DNA of 22,468 nucleotides from SZUA-430 sp040381215 (GTDB taxonomy: Bacteria; Pseudomonadota; Alphaproteobacteria; Micropepsales; Micropepsaceae). This document shows positions 14,517 to 21,536 of this stretch, piece after piece. Location: assembly GCA_040381215.1 (NCBI GenBank), contig JBEIHO010000044.1:1-22468 (forward strand), given 5' to 3'. The position numbers and the translations under genes are program-made. Under the pieces are notes generated by a model, which saw only the letters and a list, made by a program, of their open reading frames with translations, ran no database searches and was not told the DNA's origin. Numbering within the stretch: position 1 is the stretch's first letter; the number at the start of each line of letters is the position of its first letter.

Positions 14517-14561
14517 TCAATTATGGGGCGCTTCTTCCAACCTTATTGCCCTTCCTCCGCG

Positions 14562-15206
14562 TCAGCGGGGGCGGACGGGGATGGCTACTTCGTTGCGGCG
14601 GAAGAAGGGGAGCGTCCAGGGCGGGTCGTAGAGCCAGGTGACGGGTTCGCCGGCCGGGGCCCAGCGCGAGGATTGCAGGACGCGCAGGAGTTCGGTCGTC
14701 TTTTCGGCCATGCGTGCGGCGCTGCGGCTGTTTGAGAATACCAGGACGGCCATCGTCTCGCCGGGGACTTCAACGATCTGGACGGCCGGGTTGTTGGGCT
14801 TGGGCAGCGTCTCGAGCGTGTATTTCGAGGGCATGAAGAAGCGGACGCGCCATTTGTTGCCTTGCTCGCGCGCCTGGGAAACGGGGGCGGTCATGGCGAT
14901 TTCTTCCGAGCGAGCGGCCTGGGTCGACACGGGGGCCGTCATGGCGATGTCGGTCTTCTTCGTGTTGTTGCCGAAGATGTAGTCGGCCAGCAGGCGGAAG
15001 CCCTTGTTGCGGGCGTCTTCCTCGTTGGCCTCGACGATGACGTCTGCGGCGAGGCGCGTGCCATAGGAGCGGATCTCGACGTCGGTCTTGCCGAGCTTCT
15101 CGATGATGCTGAAGCGGGGCTCTTCGGTTTCGGCGCGGGCGGCGCCAAGGGTCATAAAGGGCAGGACCATGGCCATGACCAACAGGGATCTTGCGAGGGC
15201 TGACAT
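14562..15206 (-). CDS. SOUL-family haem-binding protein, exported
   Basis: This 214-residue protein belongs to the SOUL/HBP haem-binding family. I chose ATG at 15206, preceded by GGAG, because a signal peptide begins there (MSALARSLLVMAMVLPFMTL, with a cleavage-like AARAE); the frame continues upstream without sense. The body shows the family pattern: EEPRFSIIEKLGKTDVEIRSY, NKGFRLLADYIFGNNTKKTD, and the repeated IAMTAPVS motif (two copies around a short linker). Later blocks are WRVRFFMPSKYTLETLPKPN and EVPGETMAVLVFSN. Bacterial members are usually periplasmic and their role is unclear; haem or porphyrin binding is known from eukaryotic relatives. The gene is divergent from the FeS photolyase gene with 128 bp between. 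Its last codons lie next to a partial R1-type repeat that appears to supply the stop. Confidence 0.9.
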   Translation of the reverse strand: MSALARSLLVMAMVLPFMTLGAARAETEEPRFSIIEKLGKTDVEIRSYGTRLAADVIVEANEEDARNKGFRLLADYIFGNNTKKTDIAMTAPVSTQAARSEEIAMTAPVSQAREQGNKWRVRFFMPSKYTLETLPKPNNPAVQIVEVPGETMAVLVFSNSRSAARMAEKTTELLRVLQSSRWAPAGEPVTWLYDPPWTLPFFRRNEVAIPVRPR

Positions 15207-15231
15207 GCGGCTACTCCATGTGTGTATGGTG

Positions 15232-15261
15232 ACGTTACGGTAAAGACCCTGCCTTGGATCA
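15232..15261 (-). promoter_or_regulatory. Candidate ECF-sigma-type promoter of the SOUL gene
   Basis: On the minus strand TGATCC (15256-15261) is followed after 18 bp by TAACGT (15232-15237). TGATCC is the -35 element that I recall for RpoE/ChrR-type (singlet-oxygen) sigma factors in Rhodobacter. The -10 match is loose. The start point would lie about 20 nt before the ATG at 15206. No second site of this kind was found before the other genes of this cluster. Confidence 0.3.
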
Positions 15262-15334
15262 GCCTTGGTGGAGATTTTTCGGTATGACGGGGCGCCAGGC
15301 TCATCCGTCGCGGCCGTTGTCCCGTAGAGGCTGA

Positions 15335-16906
15335 ATGGCAAATTCCCCGAAGAATGGTTCGACATTGCGCATAGTGCTGGGCGACCAGCTGACTTTCGGG
15401 GTTGGGGCGCTGGAAGGGACCGATCCGGGGCGGGATGTCGTCCTGATGATGGAGGTGGCGGACGAGACCACCTATGTGCCCCATCACCGCAAGAAGATCG
15501 TGTTCTTCCTATCGGCCATGCGGGCCTTTGCCGATGCACTGCGGGCGCAGGGTTTCAGGGTCGATTACGTCACGTTGGACGATCCGGCCAACACGGGGTC
15601 GTTCACGGGCGAGGTCCGACGTGCGGTCAAGCGGCACAAGCCCGTGCGGATCGTGAGCATGCTGGCGGGCGAGCATCGCGTGCGGGCGCTGCAGGCGGGC
15701 TGGCAGGCCGAGACGGGCGTTGACGTGGAGCTGCGCGAGGACGCGCGCTTCCTGTGCTCGCACGGCGAATTTGCGACCTGGGCCGAGGGGCGCAAGCAGT
15801 TCAGGATGGAGTTCTTCTATCGCGAGATGCGGCGCAAGACCGGGCTTCTCATGGATGGGGAGCAGCCGGAGGGCGGGCAGTGGAACTTCGACCACGACAA
15901 CCGCAAGCCGGCCAAGGCGGACCTGTTCATGCCGAAGCCTTTTGGCATCAAGCCCTCGGCCACGACGGGTGAGGTGATCGAGATGGTGCGCCGCCGCTTT
16001 CCCGACGGGTTCGGCGACATCGAGCCCTTCTGGTTTCCCGTCACGCGCGCCGATGCACTGAAGGCGGCGAAGCACTTCGTGGCAAAGGCGCTGCCGCATT
16101 TCGGCGACTACCAGGATGCGATGCTGCGCGGCGAGAAATTCCTTTATCACAGCCTGCTGTCGCCGTTGCTGAATGTGGGCCTGCTCGATCCGCTTGAACT
16201 GTGCCGCATGGCCGAGGCCGAATGGCGGGCGGGCCGGGCGCCGCTGAACGCGGTCGAGGGGTTCATCCGGCAGATCATCGGCTGGCGCGAATTCGTGCGC
16301 GGGATCTATTTCCTGGCGGGGCCGGGCTATACGGCGCGCAACGAGCTGAACGCCACGCGGGCGCTGCCTGCCATGTACTGGACGGGTGAGAGCGACATGG
16401 CCTGCATGGCGGCGGCCATCGGGCAGACGCGCGAGGAGGCCTATGCGCATCACATCCAGCGGCTGATGGTGACGGGAAACTTTGCACTGCTGGCCGGGGT
16501 CGACCCGCACGCGCTGCATGAGTGGTACCTTGCCGTCTATGCGGATGCGCTGGAGTGGGTGGAGGCGCCCAACACGATCGGCATGAGCCAGTTCGCCGAT
16601 GGCGGCATGGTAGGATCAAAGCCCTATGCGGCGAGCGGGGCCTATGTCGATCGCATGAGCGATTACTGCAAGGGCTGCCGCTACAAGGTGAAGGAGCGCA
16701 CGGGCAAGGACGCGTGCCCGCTCAATTCACTCTACTGGGATTTCCTGATCCGGCACCGCGCGCGCTTCGAGGGCAATCCGCGCATCGCGCAGATGTATCG
16801 CACGCATGACAAGATGGACGCGGGCATCCGCCGTGACCTGCAGGCGCAGGCGAAGCGGTTCCTCAAGCACCTTGAGGCGCATGGCACGGACCGTGGTTTT
16901 ACCTGA
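15335..16906 (+). CDS. FeS-type bacterial cryptochrome/(6-4) photolyase (FeS-BCP, PhrB/CryB-like)
   Basis: This 523-residue protein is a deoxyribodipyrimidine-photolyase-related (DPRP) flavoprotein. Family members bind FAD, a lumazine-type antenna and a [4Fe-4S] cluster, and repair (6-4) photoproducts with blue light or act in light signalling. The four cluster cysteines are Cys357 (SDMACM), Cys445 and Cys448 (DYCKGCRY) and Cys461 (KDACPLN). Their spacing of 88, 3 and 13 residues equals that of Agrobacterium PhrB (350, 438, 441, 454). The double His372/His373 (YAHHIQRLMVTGNF) matches the catalytic pair there. The N-terminal part (LRIVLGDQLTFGVGAL) is the antenna domain. GAGG precedes the ATG. 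The gene is divergent from the SOUL gene, and its stop touches that of the DUF2256 gene. Repair activity is strongly predicted; a regulatory cryptochrome role is the alternative. Confidence 0.95.
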   Translation: MANSPKNGSTLRIVLGDQLTFGVGALEGTDPGRDVVLMMEVADETTYVPHHRKKIVFFLSAMRAFADALRAQGFRVDYVTLDDPANTGSFTGEVRRAVKRHKPVRIVSMLAGEHRVRALQAGWQAETGVDVELREDARFLCSHGEFATWAEGRKQFRMEFFYREMRRKTGLLMDGEQPEGGQWNFDHDNRKPAKADLFMPKPFGIKPSATTGEVIEMVRRRFPDGFGDIEPFWFPVTRADALKAAKHFVAKALPHFGDYQDAMLRGEKFLYHSLLSPLLNVGLLDPLELCRMAEAEWRAGRAPLNAVEGFIRQIIGWREFVRGIYFLAGPGYTARNELNATRALPAMYWTGESDMACMAAAIGQTREEAYAHHIQRLMVTGNFALLAGVDPHALHEWYLAVYADALEWVEAPNTIGMSQFADGGMVGSKPYAASGAYVDRMSDYCKGCRYKVKERTGKDACPLNSLYWDFLIRHRARFEGNPRIAQMYRTHDKMDAGIRRDLQAQAKRFLKHLEAHGTDRGFT

Positions 16907-17050
16907 TCAGGCTTTTGCGCCGCTGGCGCGGCAGCGGTCGGAGCAGTATTTCACCTGGTCCCAGTCGCGGGCCCATTTTTTCCGCCAGGTGAAGGGGCGC
17001 TGGCAGGCCGTGCAGGTCTTGGAGGGAAGCGCAGACTTGCTGCGCTTCAT
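16907..17050 (-). CDS. DUF2256-type small zinc-finger-like protein
   Basis: This 47-residue basic protein starts MKRSKSALPSKTCTACQRPF and ends CSDRCRASGAKA. It carries CxxC (Cys13, Cys16) and CxxxC (Cys36, Cys40) separated by 19 residues, plus the Trp-rich stretch FTWRKKWARDWDQVKYC that is typical of DUF2256. A single zinc site is likely; function is unknown. The stop codon is directly adjacent to the photolyase stop (TGA|TCA at 16904-16909), so the genes meet tail to tail with no spacer. I recall DUF2256 genes near photolyase-like genes in other genomes. The ORF is easy to miss because of its size. It lies 54 bp after the cytochrome c gene on the same strand. The ribosome-binding site before ATG 17050 is weak (ACGGG). 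Confidence 0.85.
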   Translation of the reverse strand: MKRSKSALPSKTCTACQRPFTWRKKWARDWDQVKYCSDRCRASGAKA

Positions 17051-17104
17051 CCCGTTTGCGTTCTGGCGGACGCCCTTTGCCAATGGCCTGGTCCGGGTGC
17101 GGGC

Positions 17105-17533
17105 TTATTTCCCGCCGCCAGCCTTCTTCATGTAGGCGATGACATTGGCGCGGTCCTGCGGCTTGCGCAGGCCTGCGAAGGTCATCTTCGTGCCGGGAAC
17201 AGCCTTGCGCGGGTTTTCCAGGTAATCGGCCAGGGCCTGGTCGTTCCAGGTGATGCCCGACTTCTTCATCGGACCGGAGTAGCTGTAGCCGGCGACAGAG
17301 GCCGACTTCTTGCCTGCAACGCCGTTGAGGGAGGGGCCGATGCCGTTCTTGCCGGCTTCCAGCTTGTGGCAGGCGGCGCATTGGCGGAAGGTCTTCTCGC
17401 CTGCCGTTGCGTCACCGGTGAAGCTGGCGCCGGTGGCGTCCTTGATCGTGGTGGCGGGGTTGGCGGTCGCCGTGGCGGCATTAAGCGTGACGGCGAGCAG
17501 GGTCAGGGAAGCTGCTGCGATGAGATTGCGCAT
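17105..17533 (-). CDS. Small class I c-type cytochrome (c550/c2-like), exported
   Basis: This is a periplasmic electron carrier of 142 residues. I chose ATG 17533 with GAGGTG upstream; a signal peptide follows (MRNLIAAASLTLLAVTLNAA, cleavage near ATATA). The haem motif is CAACH (Cys52, Cys55, His56), and Met117 in VPGTKMTFAG is the probable sixth ligand. The blocks IGPSLNGVAGKKSASVAGYSYSG and KPQDRANVIAYMKKAG are those of mitochondrial-like/cytochrome c2-type proteins. It needs System I maturation, which agrees with ccmE at 1971-2417. Some 30 residues between the signal and CAACH (NPATTIKDATGASFTGDATA) form a low-complexity linker. The gene is on the same strand as the DUF2256 gene and follows the SDR gene by 84 bp. 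Its electron-transfer partner is not visible here. Confidence 0.93.
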   Translation of the reverse strand: MRNLIAAASLTLLAVTLNAATATANPATTIKDATGASFTGDATAGEKTFRQCAACHKLEAGKNGIGPSLNGVAGKKSASVAGYSYSGPMKKSGITWNDQALADYLENPRKAVPGTKMTFAGLRKPQDRANVIAYMKKAGGGK

Positions 17534-17617
17534 GAGACACCTCTTGGTTTCGCAAATTCTTACGCCTGACACCGTTCGCTGGACCACTGCCCAGATTGCC
17601 GCGCTTGGCGGCCGGCC

Positions 17618-18400
17618 TCAGAATATGCAGTAGCCACCATCGATGACAAATGTGTCGCCGGTGTGGAAAGCCGAGGCGTTGCTGGCGAGGTAAACGGCAA
17701 TGCCCCCAAAGTCGGCGGGCTCTCCCCAGCGGCGCATTGGCACGCGCGGGATGACTTTCTCGGCAAAGGCGGGCGAGGCCTGGGCGCCGGCGGTCATGTC
17801 GGTGGCGATCCAGCCGGGCAGGATGATGTTGCCGCGCACGCCGTCGCGGGCGAATTCGACCGCGATCGACTTCATCATGGAGATCACGCCGCCCTTGGTG
17901 GCGGCGTAGTGCTCGTTGCGCGCGGCGCCTTCGATGGCGGCAACCGAGGCGATGCCGACGAGCGAACCGCCGGGGTCGCCCTTGGCGGCGCGCTCGCGCA
18001 TGTGGCGTGCAGCCTCGCGCATCGTGAAGAAGACGCCGTCGAGATTGACCGACAGGACCTTGCGGTACTGCTCGGTTGTCATCTCGAGAAAGGAGCGGGC
18101 GGGCGAGCCGATGCCGGCGTTGGCGAACACGGCGTCGACGCGACCCATCTTCGCGACTGCGCCTTGCATGGCTTCGGCGACGGCGGCTTCATTGGCGACA
18201 TCGACCTTGGCGGTGTGGACGCGGACGCCATGCTGGCCGAGGCTTGCGGCGGCGGCGCGGTTCTTCTCGTCGTTGGTGCCCCAGATGACGATGTCGGCGC
18301 CGGCGCGCGCCATGGCATCGGCCATGCCGAGCCCGATGCCGCCATTGCCGCCGGTGACGAGGGCAACCTTGCCCGACAGGTTGAAAGGCGAATAGGCCAT
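17618..18400 (-). CDS. Short-chain dehydrogenase/reductase (SDR), classical type
   Basis: This 260-residue cytoplasmic NAD(P)(H)-dependent oxidoreductase has the classical SDR layout. It shows the cofactor motif TGGNGGIG (16-23), an NAG motif (94-96), catalytic Ser152, Tyr165 and Lys169 (EHYAATKGG), and the ending FVIDGGYCIF. The second strand ends WGTNDEKN with no Asp in the NAD-determining place and with Asn, so cofactor choice is uncertain. It resembles FabG-like and gluconate-5-dehydrogenase-like SDRs, but the substrate cannot be assigned. GGAG lies seven bases before ATG 18400. The gene follows the class I photolyase gene by 77 bp and precedes the cytochrome c gene by 84 bp, so all may be one transcript, though no terminator test was possible. 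Confidence 0.93.
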   Translation of the reverse strand: MAYSPFNLSGKVALVTGGNGGIGLGMADAMARAGADIVIWGTNDEKNRAAAASLGQHGVRVHTAKVDVANEAAVAEAMQGAVAKMGRVDAVFANAGIGSPARSFLEMTTEQYRKVLSVNLDGVFFTMREAARHMRERAAKGDPGGSLVGIASVAAIEGAARNEHYAATKGGVISMMKSIAVEFARDGVRGNIILPGWIATDMTAGAQASPAFAEKVIPRVPMRRWGEPADFGGIAVYLASNASAFHTGDTFVIDGGYCIF

Positions 18401-18477
18401 GGTCGTGTCTCCATTATCGTGATGGCGACAGATTGGAGCAAAGCGGGCGTGGGTTCAACGCGTGAATCGGCGTGTCG

Positions 18478-19899
18478 TCACTCGGCCTTGGGCAGGGTCT
18501 TGAACGCCTTCAGCGCGCGGTCGCGGGCGGTGGCGTGGTCGACCATCGGGGCGGGGTAGCGCAGGCGCGTGAAGTCCGGCGCGTCCCACGGGCGATGGAT
18601 GAATTTCGGATTGCATGCCTTAAGCTCGGGCACCCATTTGCGTACATAGGTGCCATCGGGATCGAATTTCTCGCCCTGCATGACCGGGTTGAAGATGCGG
18701 AAGTAGGGCGCTGCATCTGCGCCCGATCCGGCGACCCACTGCCAGCTTGCCGAATTGCTGGCGAGATCGGCATCGACGAGCGTGTCCCAGAACCAGGCCT
18801 CGCCCCTCTGCCAGGGGATGAGCAAATGCTTGATGAGGAAGGATGCCGCCACCATGCGCACGCGGTTGTGCATGAAGCCGGTCGTCCAGAGCTCGCGCAT
18901 GCCGGCATCCACGATGGGATAGCCGGTCTGGCCGCGGCACCATTTGCGGAAATTCGCCTCGTTGTCGTCCCAGGGGAATGCGTCGAAGCTTTCCTTGTAG
19001 TTGCGCTCGGGCAGATGCGGGAAGTGATAGAGCAGGTGATGGGAGAACTCGCGCCAGCCGACCTCGGCGAGGAACTTGTCGGTGTTTGTTTCCTGTCCCC
19101 GTGATTGGGCGGCGGCGATGGCCGCCTTCCAGACCTGGCGCGGGCCGATTTCGCCGAGGTGCAGGTGCGGCGAGAGGCGCGAGGTGGCCTCGATGTCGGG
19201 GCGGTCTCGCTGCGTGGCGTAGCCGGACAGGGCGCCCGCGAGGAATGCGTCGAGGCGCTTGCGGGCGCCGTGTTCGCCCGGGGTCCAGTGGGGGGTGAAG
19301 CCGGTTGACCAGTCGGGCTTGGTCGGCAGGAGTTTCCATGATGCCAGCTTGTCGCTGGCCGGCCATGTGGCGGGTGCCGGGATCGCCTTGGGTCTTGCCA
19401 CGGGGTCCACGCTGCCCAGTTGCTCGCGAGCGGCGCGCCAGAAGGGCGTGAAGACACGATAGGGGCCGCCGGCGCCGGTCTTCATTTCCCAAGGCTCGCG
19501 CAGGAGCGAGGCATTGAAGCTTTCGGCGCGGATGCCTGCAGTCTTCAGGCTGTCCTTGATGCGGGTGTCGCGCGCGATCGCCCAGGGTTCGTACTGGCGG
19601 TTCCAGAAGACGGCGGTGGCGCCGGTCTCCTTCAGGAGGGATGTGATGATTTTTGCGGCGGACCCGCGCCTGAGGACAAGGTCGCTGCCGAGCTTGCGCA
19701 GGTCGGTGGCGAGGGCCTCGAGGCTGTGGTGCAGCCACCAGCGTGAAGCGCCGCCCGGCTTCCACTGCCCGGGTGTTTCGTCGTCGAGGATGAAGAGCGG
19801 GATCACGGGTCCGGCCTTCACGGCGGCGGCGAGGGCCGGGTTGTCGGCGAGGCGCAGGTCCTGGCGGAACCAGAGGAGGACGGGCGGTGGGGTGGTCAT
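18478..19899 (-). CDS. phrB: Class I cyclobutane pyrimidine dimer (CPD) photolyase
   Basis: This 473-residue flavoprotein splits UV-induced CPD lesions with blue light. It begins with the antenna domain (VLLWFRQDLRLADNPALAAA, PLFILDD), and the helical FAD domain follows. Signature blocks are SRLSPHLHLGEIGPRQVW, EVGWREFSHHLLYHFPHLPE, KWCRGQTGYPIVDAGMRELW, HNRVRMVAASFLIKHLLIPW and NSASWQWVAGSGADAAPYFR. The conserved Trp residues for electron relay lie in the KWCRG, FWDTL and WQW blocks. Length matches E. coli PhrB. No strong Shine-Dalgarno precedes ATG 19899 (GTACACGTTTT), so a weakly translated or leader-dependent start is possible. A repeat-filled interval lies upstream. Together with the FeS-type enzyme at 15335-16906 it gives the organism both major kinds of photorepair. 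Confidence 0.96.
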   Translation of the reverse strand: MTTPPPVLLWFRQDLRLADNPALAAAVKAGPVIPLFILDDETPGQWKPGGASRWWLHHSLEALATDLRKLGSDLVLRRGSAAKIITSLLKETGATAVFWNRQYEPWAIARDTRIKDSLKTAGIRAESFNASLLREPWEMKTGAGGPYRVFTPFWRAAREQLGSVDPVARPKAIPAPATWPASDKLASWKLLPTKPDWSTGFTPHWTPGEHGARKRLDAFLAGALSGYATQRDRPDIEATSRLSPHLHLGEIGPRQVWKAAIAAAQSRGQETNTDKFLAEVGWREFSHHLLYHFPHLPERNYKESFDAFPWDDNEANFRKWCRGQTGYPIVDAGMRELWTTGFMHNRVRMVAASFLIKHLLIPWQRGEAWFWDTLVDADLASNSASWQWVAGSGADAAPYFRIFNPVMQGEKFDPDGTYVRKWVPELKACNPKFIHRPWDAPDFTRLRYPAPMVDHATARDRALKAFKTLPKAE

Positions 19900-19972
19900 A
19901 AAACGTGTACGGACTTGGAGGGTTTCTGGATTGGTATAGGAGTGGCGTCAACGGAAGAGGGTGCGCCGGGTT

Positions 19973-20050
19973 CCCCCATCGGGTGCAGCCTGCCTCCGCT
20001 AAAGCTCCGGCACGCGCACCCACTTCCCCCGATGAATCGGGGGAAGAAAC
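19973..20050 (+). repeat. Modular palindromic repeat A, copy 1
   Basis: This 78-bp element runs from CCCCCATCGGGTGCAGCC to GAATCGGGGGAAGAAAC. It includes the hairpin TTCCCCCGA-TGAA-TCGGGGGAA and differs from copy 2 (22135-22212) at four positions, by eye. It lies between the class I photolyase gene and the PadR operon. Confidence 0.85.
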
Positions 20051-20055
20051 ACCGG

Positions 20056-20127
20056 TTTCCTCCACCGCTTCAGCGGGGGAGGTGGCTGCGCTTCGCGCGT
20101 GAGCGCGATGCTGCAGACGGAGGGGGG
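20056..20127 (-). repeat. Modular palindromic repeat B, copy 1
   Basis: Read on the minus strand it starts CCTCCGTCTGCAGCATCGCG and ends CGGTGGAGGAAA. It has an inner hairpin (GCGCTCACGCGC) and an outer arm (CACCTCCCCCGCTGAAGCGG). The order of parts equals that of R1 at 14171-14239. It ends at the 3' edge of the small membrane-protein gene that stops at 20130. Confidence 0.8.
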
Positions 20128-20129
20128 CG

Positions 20130-20570
20130 TCAGCCTTTCAGGGCGCGGCGGATTTTGGGGACGAGGCTTACCACAACGACGGCGACCAGGACGGTGAGCC
20201 AGAATTTGGTGGCGCTGTCGGTTTTGAGGCTTTGGAAGATCTGCGGTCCGATCACGAGCCACACCATTGCCGCGGCCCACAGGGACGTGAGCGCGATGTC
20301 GAGGAAGCGCGTCATGGGTCGCCAGTGGCCATCCGAGAAGACCATGGCGAACAGCATGGCATTCAGCACCCATAAGCCGACCACGATTAGGGCGCCGCCG
20401 GTCAGGAATTCCGGGGCGAAGGCGAATACCGATGTGTGGATGTCCGGCAGCAGCAGGGGCATGGACCACTGTGCGCTGGCGAGCACGGCCATTCCGACAA
20501 GGGCAGCAAGGGCGCAGAGGCCCCAGCTGATGCGGTTGATCTGGTCAGTATCTGTCATGTGGGTCTCCAT
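20130..20570 (-). CDS. Four-TM membrane protein, paralogue of the C-terminal half of its neighbour
   Basis: This 146-residue integral membrane protein has about four hydrophobic helices. By eye it aligns along its whole length with residues from about 170 of the protein encoded at 20583-21536. The shared blocks are INR..W.L, FAF.P.FL..GA, LW.L.A...A.VF..G.WR..TR, IALT..W...M.WL..GP.I, and TD.A.K.WL. It lacks the N-terminal HAAS domain of that neighbour. The start at 20570 (METHMTDT) lies only 12 bp after the neighbour's stop, so the genes form one operon; an alternative ATG four codons later (MTDTDQINRI) is equally likely. Function is unknown. The pair seems to have arisen by partial tandem duplication and may form a heteromeric membrane complex. 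Confidence 0.75.
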   Translation of the reverse strand: METHMTDTDQINRISWGLCALAALVGMAVLASAQWSMPLLLPDIHTSVFAFAPEFLTGGALIVVGLWVLNAMLFAMVFSDGHWRPMTRFLDIALTSLWAAAMVWLVIGPQIFQSLKTDSATKFWLTVLVAVVVVSLVPKIRRALKG

Positions 20571-20582
20571 CCGGTTTGAGTT

Positions 20583-21536
20583 TCAGTTTCTGGCGATTGC
20601 GGCCAGTGCGTCCGCGATGCGCGGGCGTTTCATGTAGCGGTAGGTTTTCAATCCAAGGTCGATGAGGATGAAGAGCGCGATGAGCGAGAGCCAGCCTTTC
20701 GCGGCCTCATCGGTCACGGGGCTCACGTAGATGGCTGGGCCGAGCGTCAGCCAGGTCATGCCTGCGAACCAGACGATGGTGAGCGCGAGCTCGATCCGGC
20801 GCGTCAGCTCGCGCCAGCGGCCCTCGAAGAACACGATGGCATAGGTGCAGGCGCTCAGGCTCCACAGCAGCAGTACCATGGCGCCACTTACCGGCAGGAA
20901 GTCAGGACTGAAGGCGAAGGCCGTGGCAACCGGTGGCGAGAGAAGCTGCCCGAAGATCCAGCTGGCGTTGGTTACGATGGCGATACCGATCGCAGAGGCG
21001 ATTCCGCCCAGGGTCCACAAAGCGCGGTTGATCTCGCCCGTGTCCTGTTTCTGGGGACGCCATGGCGTCGGCTGGGCGGGTGGCCAGGTGTGACGCATCC
21101 AGCCTGCGATGATGGCCGCTGTCACCATGAAGCCCGGCCACCACAAGGCGCCCAGCCCCTGCGACGTCCACCACGCCCCCAGCATGACGAGCTCGCGCCC
21201 CGGTTCCTTCAGAAGGGCCGCCGGCAGGGTGACCAGCCACTGCAGCAGCACGCCCACAAATGCGATGGTCGCGAACTGGCCTGCCCCGTTTGCCGGAATG
21301 ATCACGAAGCCGGCCGGGCGATAGCGGTTGGCGACGTCTTCCGGCGCACCGAAGGCGCGGACGAGTTCGAGGGCCATGGCTTCATCAGGGGCGGTGCCGC
21401 GATCCGCGGCCTTGCCCTCAAGCTCCTCGCGCAGCAGGGCCTGGAGTTCGAGCGCCACGTCGCTGCGCTTGCTGCGGGGCAGGCGGCGCGCAATGTCGCT
21501 GACATAGGCTTCGATCACGGCTTGCGGTGTCATCAT
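20583..21536 (-). CDS. HAAS-domain membrane protein partnered with PadR
   Basis: This 317-residue protein has an N-terminal cytoplasmic HAAS/DUF1700-like helical domain (about 1-75: VIEAYVSDIARRLPRSKRSD, LQALLREELEGKAADRG, ELVRAFGAPEDVANRYRP). Roughly seven membrane helices follow. HAAS domains are known beside PadR-type repressors, as here. The start ATGATG at 21536 overlaps the PadR stop by 4 bp, and the second ATG (21533) is an equally possible start. A charged loop (HTWPPAQPTPWRPQKQDTGE) separates an N-terminal group of helices from a C-terminal group that is repeated as the next gene. It is probably a membrane partner or signal sensor of the repressor; no transport motif is visible. Confidence 0.8.
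   Translation of the reverse strand: MMTPQAVIEAYVSDIARRLPRSKRSDVALELQALLREELEGKAADRGTAPDEAMALELVRAFGAPEDVANRYRPAGFVIIPANGAGQFATIAFVGVLLQWLVTLPAALLKEPGRELVMLGAWWTSQGLGALWWPGFMVTAAIIAGWMRHTWPPAQPTPWRPQKQDTGEINRALWTLGGIASAIGIAIVTNASWIFGQLLSPPVATAFAFSPDFLPVSGAMVLLLWSLSACTYAIVFFEGRWRELTRRIELALTIVWFAGMTWLTLGPAIYVSPVTDEAAKGWLSLIALFILIDLGLKTYRYMKRPRIADALAAIARN

Larger units (their letters stand above)
13964..14561. other. Gene-free interval filled with palindromic repeats
   Basis: Short open frames occur on both strands but none has a convincing start, composition or homology. From 14171 onward the interval is made of copies of one palindromic repeat, listed separately. The first 200 bases (13964-14170) hold no feature that I can support; no clear terminator follows the tRNA-Gln. 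Confidence 0.7.
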
